From positions 1 to 64,000 of the forward strand of contig CACBBU010000001.1 in NCBI GenBank assembly GCA_902537615.1: a stretch of 64,000 nt of DNA. The letters are read 5' to 3'. Positions 24,589-33,925 of this stretch are shown here, piece after piece; position 1 is the first letter of the stretch, and each line of letters begins with the position of its first letter. This stretch comes from an uncultured Alphaproteobacteria bacterium. GTDB taxonomy: Bacteria; Pseudomonadota; Alphaproteobacteria; Methylaequorales; Methylaequoraceae. The position numbers and the translations under genes were made by a program. The notes under the pieces were generated by a model, which saw only the letters and a program-made list of their open reading frames with translations, searched no databases and was not told where the DNA came from.

Positions 24589-25194
24589 CTATTTTTTTGA
24601 AACACAAAAAATAACTTGATAAGTAAGTAAGTTTTTTAAAAAACTTTTTGACCATAATCTTTTACCATCCTCATTTAGTAAAACCTTGTCAATTATTTTA
24701 ATTCTATTTTTATCACAAAGATGAATGAAGTCGTTAACTGAACACAAATGAATGTTAGGCGTATTAAACCACTCATATGGCAAAATTTTATTTTTAGGCA
24801 TCTTTCCAGAAAAAAAAAAATCCCTTCTAACCTTCCAAAAACCAAAATTAGGAAAAGAAATTATAGCTTTTTCACCAATTCTAATTAAGTTTTTAATAAC
24901 TCTTTCCGGAAAAATTGTTGCCTGAATAGTTTGACTTAAAATTACCGTAGAAAAAGAATTATCTGAAAAGTCATTTAGATCATAGTTGGCATCACCTTGA
25001 ACAACCGACAAACCTTTTTTTAAGCAAAAATTCATTTTTTCTAACTCTATTTCAATCCCCTTACAATCAACATTTTTCTTTTTTGATAAAAATTCAATAA
25101 GACTTCCGTTACCGCAACCAACATCCAATACCTTTTCGTTTTCACTAATAAAACTGGAGATTATTTGTAGGTCATTTCTGAGAGTTTTTTTCAT
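24589..25194 (-). CDS. metW: methionine biosynthesis protein MetW
   Basis: Class I SAM-methyltransferase-like fold of 201 residues: VLDVGCGNGSLIEFLSKK motif I, QGDANYDLNDFSDNSFSTVILSQTIQ, FPNFGFWKVRRDFFFSGKMP. MetW works with MetX in homoserine acylation, probably as an accessory subunit. It overlaps metX by four bases, so the pair is coupled. Confidence 0.93.
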   Translation of the reverse strand: MKKTLRNDLQIISSFISENEKVLDVGCGNGSLIEFLSKKKNVDCKGIEIELEKMNFCLKKGLSVVQGDANYDLNDFSDNSFSTVILSQTIQATIFPERVIKNLIRIGEKAIISFPNFGFWKVRRDFFFSGKMPKNKILPYEWFNTPNIHLCSVNDFIHLCDKNRIKIIDKVLLNEDGKRLWSKSFLKNLLTYQVIFCVSKK

Positions 25195-26340
25195 ATTTTA
25201 AACTTTTTTTTTTGACCAGATATAAAAGATTTTAATGTTGAATGAAAGCTTGGTTCATCAAGTAAAAAAGCATCATGACCTTTATCTGTTCTTATTTCTG
25301 CAAAGCTTACTTTGGTATTTGATTGATTTATAGATTTTATAATGGTTTTTGTTTCAGATGTTGGAAAAAGCCAATCAGAGGAAAATGTAATGAAACAATA
25401 TGATAAATTTTTATCGCTAAATGCCTCAGTCAATCCCCCTTTTTTAATGGAAAGGTCAAAATAATCCATCGCTTTTGTAATATACAAATAACTGTTAGCA
25501 TCAAATCTTTCAACGAATGAAATACCCTGATGTTTTAAATAACTTTCAATTTGAAACTCAGTTTCAAATTCAAAAGAAAAAAACTTACTGTTTTGCAGGT
25601 TTCTTCCAAACTTTCGTTGTAACGCTGATTCAGACAAATAAGTTATATGTGCAATCATTCTAGCTACTGACAATCCTCTTTTTGGATATTTTTTTGTATA
25701 ATAATAAGCACCTTTTTTCCAATTAGGGTCAGCCATTATAGCCTGCCTCCCTATTTCATGGAATGCAATATTTTGTGCTGAATGTCTATAAGAAGAAGCA
25801 ATTGGTATAACAGAATTAACCTTATGACCAAAAGAAGTTGCCCATTCTAGTGCCTGCATTCCACCCATTGATCCCCCAATAACAGCAAATAACTTCTTAA
25901 TATTCAAGGCTTCAACTAATCTATTTTGAACCTTTACCATATCATTTATTGTTATCACTGGAAATCCTAAACCATAAGGTTTTTTGGTATCAGGATTAAT
26001 GGATTCTGGTCCAGTTGTACCCATACAACCACCTAACACGTTACTACAAATTACAAAAAAAAAATTTGTATCAATCACTTTTCCTGGTCCAACTAAAGAA
26101 TTCCACCAACCATTTTTATTATTAATAGGATTTTTTAAAGAACAAAATTGATCACCTGTTAAAGCATGACAAATAAAAATTGCATTACTTTTTTTTTTAT
26201 TTAATTTACCGTAAGTTTCATAAGCAATTTCATATTCTGATAAAATTTTTCCAGAATCTAAAATAAGTTGCTCAGAAATATGGATCTTTTTAATAATTTT
26301 TTTTTTTTTAATTTTTTTTTTTTGATTTAAAAGAAATCAT
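25191..26340 (-). CDS. metX: homoserine O-acetyltransferase, frame broken at a poly-A run
   Basis: Acylates homoserine for methionine synthesis. The alpha/beta hydrolase parts are clear: nucleophile Ser in GGSMGGMQALEW and Asp/His in DKGHDAFLLDEP. The simple reading frame starts only at a GTG at 26078. Upstream, however, the same frame continues without stops and encodes the conserved MetX N-terminus (ILSEYEIAYETYGKLN, ICHALTGDQF, NGWWNSLVGPGK). An ATG at 26340 is one base out of frame because of a run of 12 A (minus strand, 26312-26323). With 11 A the protein would be about 382 residues, normal for MetX. I therefore annotate the full span with an apparent one-base indel, either sequencing error or slippage. 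Confidence 0.85.
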
Positions 26341-26390
26341 AACTATGTTGGATGAGTAGTCAAAATAAATTTATTTGATAATATGCGATT

Positions 26391-27491
26391 ATGCAAAATA
26401 AGATTATTACAAAAATTGTCAAACCAACAATTAATCAGATAGCAAAATATATTCCTGGAGAATCATCTATTGACGGGAAAGAAAATGTAATAAAATTATC
26501 ATCTAATGAGTCACCCTTCAAAGTACCAAATAAAGTTTCAGTAATATCTAAAAAACTTATTTCTAAATTTAACCTTTATCCAGATGGTGATTCAAACATT
26601 CTAAAAAAATCACTTTCCGAAACTTTTAAAATAGATTTTTCTCAAATTATTTGTGGAAACGGTTCTGACGATATTTTATCTTTAATTGCTCAAGCATTCT
26701 CCGACGAGAGTTCAGAAATTATCTGCAGTCAATATGGTTTTATCTACTATCCAATAGTTGCCAAAATTTCTGGAGCTAGAGTTTTAACAGCAAAAACTAG
26801 TGGACTTAACATTAGTTGTGAAAACATACTCGGTCTAATCACAAAAAAAACAAAAATTATTTTCTTTGCAAACCCCAACAACCCGACAGGAACAGTTATT
26901 CTTAGAAACGAATTAATAAAATTTATTTCAAAGGTGCCAAAGAATATAATTATTGTTATTGATGGTGCTTACTCAGAATTTGTCACGAATAAAAGTTATT
27001 CTGATGGCTTAGACCTTGTAAAGAAATTTCCAAATATAATTGTGACAAGAACTTTTTCAAAAATTTATGCCCTTGCAGGTCTTCGTTTAGGATGGGGCTA
27101 TAGCTCAAAGTCAATAATTGAACTATTAGAGAAAATTAGAGGACCTTTTAATGTTAATTCAATTGCTCAAAACATAGGTGCTTTGATTCTCAAAGAAAAA
27201 CAATTTTTAATGAAATCAATTAATCATAATAAAAAGTGGCAAAAAAAGTTACCTCAATTAATTAATTCTCTAGGATTAAAAGCACACGGAACCCACGCAA
27301 ACTTTATTCTTGTAGAAGTTAAAGAGCAAAACAATAAAAACAAAATAATATCTGAACTCTTAAAAAAAAGAATTATTATTAGGGATCTATATAATTACGG
27401 TTTAAAAAATTTTTTGAGAGTTTCTATTGGAACAAATTCTGAAATGAATGTTTTTATAAAAGCCTTAAAATTAATTCTGAAAAAATTATGA
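26391..27491 (+). CDS. hisC: histidinol-phosphate aminotransferase
   Basis: PLP enzyme of 366 residues making histidinol phosphate, and probably also serving aromatic amino acids given its link to tyrA. Visible are the fold-type I landmarks KLSSNESPF, NPNNPTGTVI, the PLP lysine in TRTFSKIYALAGLRLGWG, and RVSIGTNSEM. It is divergent from metX with a 50-base gap and overlaps tyrA by four bases. Confidence 0.94.
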   Translation: MQNKIITKIVKPTINQIAKYIPGESSIDGKENVIKLSSNESPFKVPNKVSVISKKLISKFNLYPDGDSNILKKSLSETFKIDFSQIICGNGSDDILSLIAQAFSDESSEIICSQYGFIYYPIVAKISGARVLTAKTSGLNISCENILGLITKKTKIIFFANPNNPTGTVILRNELIKFISKVPKNIIIVIDGAYSEFVTNKSYSDGLDLVKKFPNIIVTRTFSKIYALAGLRLGWGYSSKSIIELLEKIRGPFNVNSIAQNIGALILKEKQFLMKSINHNKKWQKKLPQLINSLGLKAHGTHANFILVEVKEQNNKNKIISELLKKRIIIRDLYNYGLKNFLRVSIGTNSEMNVFIKALKLILKKL

Positions 27492-28369
27492 AAGATATAA
27501 AATTTAAAGAAATAACTATAATTGGGCCTGGATTAATAGGAGCATCATTAGGCTTAATTCTCAAAAATAAGAGAATTGCAAAAAAAATTGTTGGAATTGA
27601 TAATTCTAAAAAAAATATAAAGGATGCAATAGACAATAAGTCAATTGATGAAGGAAGGTTAAAAATTGATGAAAAAATAGGAAGAAGTGATGTAATTTTC
27701 ATATGTACACCAGTCAGCTTAATAGATTCAATTGCTAACCAAATTTATCCTTATTTATCAGATCATAGTATTGTAACTGATGTTGGTTCAGTTAAGAATT
27801 GCTTTTCTGCGAAAACTATAAGCCTATACGATAACAAAAAATCTTTTTTATTACCTGCTCATCCAATTGCTGGAACCGAACACTCTGGCGCTAAATCAGC
27901 ACAATTGAACTTATTTTTAAATAAATGGTGCATCCTAACCCCCCAAAAAAAAAAAAAAAAGCAAGTATCAATTATTTCAAGTATTTGGAAAAAAATCGGG
28001 GCAAAAATATCTATAATGTCTGCAGATCAGCATGATAAAATAATGTCAATAACATCACATTTACCTCATCTTATAGCATTTACAATAGTAGGTACTGCTT
28101 TTAAAATTGATCTTAAAAAGAAGAAAGAATTAATAAATTTTTCTGCAGGTGGTTTTCGTGATTTTACAAGAATCGGCTCATCAGATCCAAAAATGTGGGT
28201 TGATATTTTTATTCATAATAGAAAATATTTGCTTAAAACTCTTAAAAATTTTTCTTCAGATATAAAAACTCTTGAAAATTCTATTAAGAACTGCGAGGAA
28301 AAAGAAATTTTTAATATTTTAAAAAAAAATAAGGAAATTAGAAAGAGTATTCTTAAAATTAGTGATTAG
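27488..28369 (+). CDS. tyrA: prephenate/arogenate dehydrogenase
   Basis: Oxidative decarboxylation towards tyrosine. The 293 residues start with a Rossmann motif (IIGPGLIGASLGLIL). They carry DVGSVKN, HPIAGTEHSGA, DQHDKIMSITSHLPHLIAF, and AGGFRDFTRIGSSDP. No ACT or chorismate mutase domain is present. A run of six C and 16 A (27939-27960) is read through in frame as a lysine stretch. The ATGA junction couples it to hisC. Confidence 0.93.
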   Translation: MKDIKFKEITIIGPGLIGASLGLILKNKRIAKKIVGIDNSKKNIKDAIDNKSIDEGRLKIDEKIGRSDVIFICTPVSLIDSIANQIYPYLSDHSIVTDVGSVKNCFSAKTISLYDNKKSFLLPAHPIAGTEHSGAKSAQLNLFLNKWCILTPQKKKKKQVSIISSIWKKIGAKISIMSADQHDKIMSITSHLPHLIAFTIVGTAFKIDLKKKKELINFSAGGFRDFTRIGSSDPKMWVDIFIHNRKYLLKTLKNFSSDIKTLENSIKNCEEKEIFNILKKNKEIRKSILKISD

Positions 28370-29063
28370 AATTCTCACAATAAAAGTAATTTTTTAATTC
28401 ATTAAAAAAGGTCTTCTTATCTTGAGTTTTTAACTCCGGAAAGATATTCATTTGAATTGATCCTTGCGTTTTTAGAAACTTTTTGTTGTGCCAATACTCC
28501 CCTGAATTATGTACAACAGGTATAATGGGTAAATCTAGTTTTTTTTTTATAGCAAAGACACCTGGAGTCAGTAGTTTTTTTTTCTCTCCAGGTAAAAGCC
28601 TTGTACCTTCAGGAAAAATTATAAAGGTTTTTGGACTTTTATCCTTTAATTTTTTAATTGAATTAATGATATGTTTTAAAGAACTTAGTCCTTTTCTTCT
28701 ATCAATAAAAATAAACCCAAGCTTCTTAAAATACCATGACATAATTGGAATTAATCTTAACTCTTTTTTTAAAATAAAAATGGGGTCTTCAAAAAGAAAA
28801 GTAAAAAAAAAGGTTTCCCAGGCTGATTGATGATTACTCGCCACTAAGATTGATCTGTCTTTAGGTATATTATTCATTCCATAAACAATAGTACTAACTC
28901 CAAGAATTCTCTCACACAAGAAATTTACTGCTGATGACCATATATTTGACAACTTAACTACAAAATTTCTTGTAAAAAATTTTACTGGAGAAAAAACTAT
29001 GAAAAATATAATTGTCCATGTGAAAAAAAAAACATAAAAGAAAGTGGTTCTAATTATTCTCAT
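28359..29063 (-). CDS. plsC: 1-acyl-sn-glycerol-3-phosphate acyltransferase
   Basis: Membrane acyltransferase making phosphatidic acid. The 234 residues have an N-terminal hydrophobic segment (about 5-30), the catalytic NHQSAWETFF (NHx4 motif; Glu replaces the usual Asp), FIDRRKG, and the FPEGTR phosphate-binding motif. It overlaps tyrA convergently by 11 bases and the YdcF-like gene by four. Confidence 0.9.
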   Translation of the reverse strand: MRIIRTTFFYVFFFTWTIIFFIVFSPVKFFTRNFVVKLSNIWSSAVNFLCERILGVSTIVYGMNNIPKDRSILVASNHQSAWETFFFTFLFEDPIFILKKELRLIPIMSWYFKKLGFIFIDRRKGLSSLKHIINSIKKLKDKSPKTFIIFPEGTRLLPGEKKKLLTPGVFAIKKKLDLPIIPVVHNSGEYWHNKKFLKTQGSIQMNIFPELKTQDKKTFFNELKNYFYCENSNH

Positions 29064-29659
29064 CTTATTAATACAATTGTGTATATTACCTTTAAATATT
29101 CAGAGATTATTAATCTTATGTGAAAAAAGAACTGATTTCTGAAATTGATATTTTGGATAGCAGGTTTTGGATAAATTTTTACGTTAGAATTAATTTTTTT
29201 TTCAAAAATCATGATACTTCTTGGTAAATGATAGTAAGAACTTACAAGAATTATAGATTTTATTTCTTCATTTTCACTGAGCCATTTATCCACCTCTTGT
29301 GAGTTTTCTAATGTGTTCTTAGATTTTTCATCAAAAAAAACACAACATTTAAATAACTCATTTTTTTCTTTTTCAAGGCTAAATTTAGCTTCAATTTCTG
29401 TGGGCATAAAAACTCCGGATATTAATAATTTATTACCATACCCTTTAGAAAGTAAATCCAGACCTTTTTCAATTCTATTTTTTCCACCTGTGAGTACAAT
29501 GATTCCTACACTATCTGATTTTTGAGAGGGATTGTTTAAATAAAGTTTCTTCGGGAAGGTATTAAATAATAGTAAGGTCCACCATAGAAAGCCAGCTAAT
29601 AGCGAAAATAAGAAAAAACTAAAAATTTTTTTAAAACTTTTCAAAAAATCTACTCTCAA
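29060..29659 (-). CDS. YdcF/SanA-like DUF218 membrane protein
   Basis: The 199 residues have one N-terminal membrane segment (about 12-33) and then a DUF218 domain with VGIIVLTGGKNRIEKGLDLL, LLISGV, and ILVSSYYHLPRSIMIF. DUF218 proteins are implicated in envelope and murein processes, but the reaction is unsettled. It overlaps the end of ftsX by 29 bases and is probably cotranscribed with ftsE-ftsX. Confidence 0.82.
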   Translation of the reverse strand: MRVDFLKSFKKIFSFFLFSLLAGFLWWTLLLFNTFPKKLYLNNPSQKSDSVGIIVLTGGKNRIEKGLDLLSKGYGNKLLISGVFMPTEIEAKFSLEKEKNELFKCCVFFDEKSKNTLENSQEVDKWLSENEEIKSIILVSSYYHLPRSIMIFEKKINSNVKIYPKPAIQNINFRNQFFFHIRLIISEYLKVIYTIVLIR

Positions 29660-30530
29660 AAAAATTAAACAAATATGTTGTTAAAAAAAATAAAAAAATA
29701 ACTGTAAAAATTACTATAAATGCTGAGAGTAATAAAAAATTTGATATTAATAATTGTGAAAAATATGCTGAATCAAAAAAATTAAAATTTGATCCTAAAA
29801 TTCTTATCAAAATTATGCTTATTAAAAAAATAAAAAATAAACCAAGTAATGTTCCTGGCAAGATCTTCTTAAAAATACTTACAGAAATATTCTTAGCAAG
29901 TTCAAGGCTGCTTGCCCCCATGACTTGAAGCATACTAACAAAGTTTAGGTTAGCAATCAGGGCTGCCTTCACTATGTTCATTACCAAAAAAGAAAAAAGA
30001 ATTAATACAAATAATAACATTATAAAAATTATAGATTTAATTCTACTTACAATCATACCTATCTCATACAACTGATCTTCATGTTCATGTTTTTCAACCA
30101 ACCTATTTTCAGATATATTCAATAAATTATTATACACCTCATCAATCACTTTTTGTTTATCAGAGACAACCTGAAAGATTAGCGGTAAATTTAAACCAGA
30201 AAGATTACTTACTCCATTTAAGCCAAGACTTTCTTTGATAATGTCGGATTCTAAAATTTTAAAATCTTCAAGATTTTCATTATTAACTAGATACTCAACT
30301 ATATTTTCTTTAATACTTAAAGGAATCTCCTTTTCTTCAAAGTTATTAGTTAGTATAAAGGTTGTCTTCTTTGACTCTAACTCAATCCAATTACTTGAAA
30401 ATTTATAAAAATTAAAATAAATAACAATATGAATAGCTATTAAACTTGTAATAATAAATGACAATCCGTGAAAAAAATTTTCCTCCTCTTTCAACAAAAT
30501 ATTCTTTAAAACATTTTTATAGTTAATCAT
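29631..30530 (-). CDS. ftsX: cell division protein FtsX
   Basis: Permease-like partner of FtsE that signals to periplasmic murein hydrolase activators. The 299 residues show an N-terminal membrane helix (about 20-45), a periplasmic loop, and three C-terminal helices (about 165-195, 215-245, 258-290) in the FtsX/MacB arrangement, with VMGASSLELAKNISVSIF. An EnvC-like gene, the natural target of FtsEX, is present at 13814-14827. Confidence 0.88.
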   Translation of the reverse strand: MINYKNVLKNILLKEEENFFHGLSFIITSLIAIHIVIYFNFYKFSSNWIELESKKTTFILTNNFEEKEIPLSIKENIVEYLVNNENLEDFKILESDIIKESLGLNGVSNLSGLNLPLIFQVVSDKQKVIDEVYNNLLNISENRLVEKHEHEDQLYEIGMIVSRIKSIIFIMLLFVLILFSFLVMNIVKAALIANLNFVSMLQVMGASSLELAKNISVSIFKKILPGTLLGLFFIFLISIILIRILGSNFNFFDSAYFSQLLISNFLLLSAFIVIFTVIFLFFLTTYLFNFFESRFFEKF

Positions 30531-30535
30531 TTTTC

Positions 30536-31171
30536 TTATTTATCTAAATTTATAGTTTTATAATTCACTGTAATTATTTTTTCTAGGTTTGAAGTAATAA
30601 TTACAGTCGTACCTTGTTTATTCAAAGATTCAAAAAGAAAAAAAACTTTTTTAACAGTCGTTCTATCCAGAAAATTTTCTGGCTGGTCTGCTATAATTAT
30701 ATCTGGTTTGTTAATTAGCGCTCTTGCAATTACAACTTTTTGTTTTTCTCCTTTTGATAGTTTATCCACCTTAGTATTTTCAATCTCTTTAAGACCTAAC
30801 CAGTCAAGAATTTGATTTATTCTTGACTTAAAATCGCTTTTATAATTTTGTATTTCGCTGGCTAGTTCAATATTTTCATAGACTGAAAAAAAAGGTATTA
30901 AGAAATCATTTTGCAAAATCACACCGATTCTTTTTCTGTATTCCAAAATAGACTTTTTATCTTTTGACCCAATTTTTTTTTCGTTTAAGTAAAAATTTCC
31001 TCTAGTCGGCAAAATCTTTAAACAAAATAATTTTAGTAACGTTGACTTACCAGTAGCATTTTTACCATTAATAAGAAGAAAATCACCATTTGTAATTTTC
31101 AAATTTAAATTATAAATTTGCTTCTTTTCAAGAATTAAAGAGACATTTTTTAAATTTATAATTTCATGCAT
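30536..31171 (-). CDS. ftsE: cell division ATP-binding protein FtsE
   Basis: ABC ATPase of 211 residues: Walker A NGKNATGKSTLLK, Q-loop VILQNDFLIPF, signature LSKGEKQKVVIARAL, Walker B IIIADQPEN, and a C-terminal segment without the common H-loop (ITSN). The usual DEPT after Walker B is DQPE, so the normal catalytic Glu position is Gln. This lowers expected hydrolysis and may reflect a signalling rather than transport role. It is paired with ftsX, five bases apart. Confidence 0.88.
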   Translation of the reverse strand: MHEIINLKNVSLILEKKQIYNLNLKITNGDFLLINGKNATGKSTLLKLFCLKILPTRGNFYLNEKKIGSKDKKSILEYRKRIGVILQNDFLIPFFSVYENIELASEIQNYKSDFKSRINQILDWLGLKEIENTKVDKLSKGEKQKVVIARALINKPDIIIADQPENFLDRTTVKKVFFLFESLNKQGTTVIITSNLEKIITVNYKTINLDK

Positions 31172-31176
31172 TTTTT

Positions 31177-32391
31177 TTAAAAAATTTTATTACCATCAAT
31201 TAAAACCTCATTAGCAAATCCTCTCAAATTGTAATCTGAAGACATTGATGAACCGTAGGCACCAACTGAGCAAATAATTATTAGATCATTTTTTTCTTGT
31301 TTAGAAAGTGCATAACTTTTTCTAAAAATGTCACTTGTCTCACATATAGGACCAACTACATCGTATTTAGTTTTTTTGTTACTAGATTTAACAGGAAAAA
31401 TTGAATGTTTGGAATTATAAAGTGATGGCCTCAAAAGATTATTCATTCCCGCATCTACTATCAAGAAATCTTTTCTTTTTCCTTTTTTTACTCTTATCAC
31501 CTTAGAAATTAATACACCGGATGCTCCAACTAAGAATCTTCCCGGCTCAATAATGATTTCAATACCAAGGTCAGAAAAATTTTCTTCTACTAAATGAGCA
31601 TAATCAGATATCTTAAAAACTTTATCCTTATTTACCTCATAAATAATTCCTATACCTCCTCCTATATCTAAACAGTCTATAAAAATATTCTTTTTTTTTA
31701 ATGATAAAATTAAATTTCGTATCTTTTTAAAAGCTTTTTTAAACGGCGAAATTTTACAAATTTGAGAGCCAATATGGATTGACAATCCGTTAATATTCAA
31801 ATATTTACTTTCTTTGTAATGTTTAAGAAGCTTTTCAACCTTCTCTTGGCTAATTCCAAATTTATCCTCTGATCTTCCAGTGGAAATTTTATCGTGTGTT
31901 TGAGCATCAACATTGGGATTTACTCTAAGACTTATATTTATTTTTTTTTTTAAAGACTTAGCTTGGTTTTCTATTTCTTCCAGCTCCTCTTCACTTTCAA
32001 CGTTAATCTGTTTGATATTTTTTTTTAGGGCAAATTTTATTTCTTCATCAGTCTTTCCAACTCCTGAAAATACAATTTTATTATTTTTAATCCCACATTT
32101 TAGGGATTCTTTTAATTCCCCTTTTGAAACAACATCAATACCAAGGTTATTTTTGGCCATTAGCTTTACAATTTCCTTATTAAAATTTGCTTTCATTGCA
32201 TAACAAATAAATGGTTTAATTTTTGAAAATGAATTTTTAAGATTATGTAAATTATCTTTAATTTGATTAGCTGAATAACAAAAAGTTGGCGTTCCATATT
32301 TCATCGCGATATCTTCTAAAAAAATATTCTCAATTCTTAGTCTTCCAGATTTATATGATAAATATTTATTATAATTGGAAATATTTTGCAT
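31177..32391 (-). CDS. lysA: diaminopimelate decarboxylase
   Basis: PLP enzyme for the last lysine step. The fold-type III marks are present: YAMKANFNKEIV (PLP Lys), HIGSQI, DIGGGIG, EPGRFLVG, CETSDIF. The frame could extend to 32463, but that region codes for the lipoprotein in another frame. ATG 32391 directly follows the lipoprotein stop and gives a normal 404-residue enzyme. Confidence 0.94.
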   Translation of the reverse strand: MQNISNYNKYLSYKSGRLRIENIFLEDIAMKYGTPTFCYSANQIKDNLHNLKNSFSKIKPFICYAMKANFNKEIVKLMAKNNLGIDVVSKGELKESLKCGIKNNKIVFSGVGKTDEEIKFALKKNIKQINVESEEELEEIENQAKSLKKKINISLRVNPNVDAQTHDKISTGRSEDKFGISQEKVEKLLKHYKESKYLNINGLSIHIGSQICKISPFKKAFKKIRNLILSLKKKNIFIDCLDIGGGIGIIYEVNKDKVFKISDYAHLVEENFSDLGIEIIIEPGRFLVGASGVLISKVIRVKKGKRKDFLIVDAGMNNLLRPSLYNSKHSIFPVKSSNKKTKYDVVGPICETSDIFRKSYALSKQEKNDLIIICSVGAYGSSMSSDYNLRGFANEVLIDGNKIF

Positions 32392-32392
32392 A

Positions 32393-32512
32393 TTAATTGA
32401 TTTGCTCTTTATATTCATTAAATTCTGGATACTGCTCAAGTGACGACCTTTTTCCACACCCAAAGTTCAATAAAATAAAAAAAATAAGGATTAAACTCAA
32501 AAAAATCTTCAT
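32393..32512 (-). CDS. small lipoprotein, LptM/YifL-like
   Basis: A 39-codon gene in the argH-lysA gap. It has a hydrophobic signal (residues 4-17) ending in a lipobox-like LNFGC, then KRSSLEQYPEF and a short charged tail. Tiny lipoproteins between argH and lysA are widespread in proteobacteria; in Escherichia coli the equivalent LptM assists maturation of the LPS export protein LptD. Its ATG is three bases from the argH stop, and its stop is two bases from the lysA ATG. The lipobox and the position are seen; the LptM function is inferred. Confidence 0.75.
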   Translation of the reverse strand: MKIFLSLILIFFILLNFGCGKRSSLEQYPEFNEYKEQIN

Positions 32513-32514
32513 TT

Positions 32515-33903
32515 TTATATTCTTTTTTTAGCTCTTTTTAATGCCTCAACGACTTTTTTTAAAGAAGTTCCCCCATATGATTTCTTATGAGATATTGATT
32601 TTTCAGGTAACAATATATCATAGACATCTTTGTTAATTTTAGGTTCAATTTTTTTAAGACAATCTAAATTTATTTGATACAACATTTTTTTCTCTTTCTC
32701 AGCCAGTAAAACAATTTTACCTGTTCTATGATGGGCATCTCTAAAGGTTAGACCAATTTTTCTCACCATCCAATCCGCTAAATCTGTTGCAGTTGTATAA
32801 CCTTTATTTGATTCCTGATACATCCTTTCTTTATTGATTTTTATAGATTTTATCATTTCATCCGCAACATTTAAAATTATTTCAATTGAATAATATGCAT
32901 CAAACGTCGGTTCTTTATCTTCCTGTAAATCTTTACTATAGCCACTTGGTATACCTTTTTGAATGATAAGTAAATTTGAAAGTGAACTAAAAACTCTCCC
33001 TGTTTTTGATCTTATAAGCTCAGCGGCGTCAGGATTTTTCTTTTGAGGCATTATTGAAGATCCAGTGCATAAAGAATCAGGAAATTTAATAAATTCAAAC
33101 CCTCCACTGGCCCAAATAATAAAGTCTTCAGATAGCTTTGATAAATGCATACTAATGAGGGAAAGAATTGTTAAAAATTCAACTACGTAGTCTCTGTCTG
33201 AAACACTGTCAATTGAGTTTTCAGTAGGTTTTTCAAAACCTAACTTTTTAGCAATAAAGAATCGATCAATTTCAAAAAAATTTGTTCCTGCTATTGCACC
33301 TGAACCAAGTGGACATTCATTCAAATTTTCAATAAGTTGTAAAGATCTTATTTTATCTCTATTAATCATTTCAAAAAAAGAAAGTAAATAGTGCGAAAAT
33401 AAAATTGGTTGTGCGTTTTGTAAATGGGTAAAACCAGGCATTATTACATTTATGTTTTCTTCAGCTTTTTTTATTATTGTTTTTTGAATTTGTTTAATCC
33501 TTTTTATAATTTCATCTAACTTTTCTTTGATCCACATTTTTAAGTCAGTTGATACTTGATCATTTCTTGATTTACCTGTGTGCACTTTGCCGGCTATATC
33601 GCCAACCTTTGACTTTAGAGCCATTTCTATATTCATATGAATATCTTCGTAAGAGTCAGAAAATTTAAATTTTTTATTTTTTAATTCCTGATATATTTCA
33701 TTTAATGCTTTTATAATTTTGTCTTTCTCATTTTTTGAAATCACCTTAGCCTTAAATAAGGCTTCTGAATAAACCTTGTTAAGTTTAACATCCTGAAATG
33801 CTAGTTCGTAATCAAATGATATTGAGTTATTAATTTTTTTTAATAATTCAGAATTTTCGTTTTTAAATCTTCCTCCCCAAACAGGATTTATTGACTTTTT
33901 CAT
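32515..33903 (-). CDS. argH: argininosuccinate lyase
   Basis: Last enzyme of arginine synthesis. The 462 residues show the fumarase/aspartase superfamily blocks VHTGKSRNDQVSTDL, PGFTHLQNAQP, and the signature GSSIMPQKKNPD (about 281-292). It is divergent from the thioredoxin-like gene with only 22 bases between the starts, a conserved alphaproteobacterial arrangement. Confidence 0.96.
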   Translation of the reverse strand: MKKSINPVWGGRFKNENSELLKKINNSISFDYELAFQDVKLNKVYSEALFKAKVISKNEKDKIIKALNEIYQELKNKKFKFSDSYEDIHMNIEMALKSKVGDIAGKVHTGKSRNDQVSTDLKMWIKEKLDEIIKRIKQIQKTIIKKAEENINVIMPGFTHLQNAQPILFSHYLLSFFEMINRDKIRSLQLIENLNECPLGSGAIAGTNFFEIDRFFIAKKLGFEKPTENSIDSVSDRDYVVEFLTILSLISMHLSKLSEDFIIWASGGFEFIKFPDSLCTGSSIMPQKKNPDAAELIRSKTGRVFSSLSNLLIIQKGIPSGYSKDLQEDKEPTFDAYYSIEIILNVADEMIKSIKINKERMYQESNKGYTTATDLADWMVRKIGLTFRDAHHRTGKIVLLAEKEKKMLYQINLDCLKKIEPKINKDVYDILLPEKSISHKKSYGGTSLKKVVEALKRAKKRI

Positions 33904-33925
33904 TAATTTTCTCTATTTAAATAAA

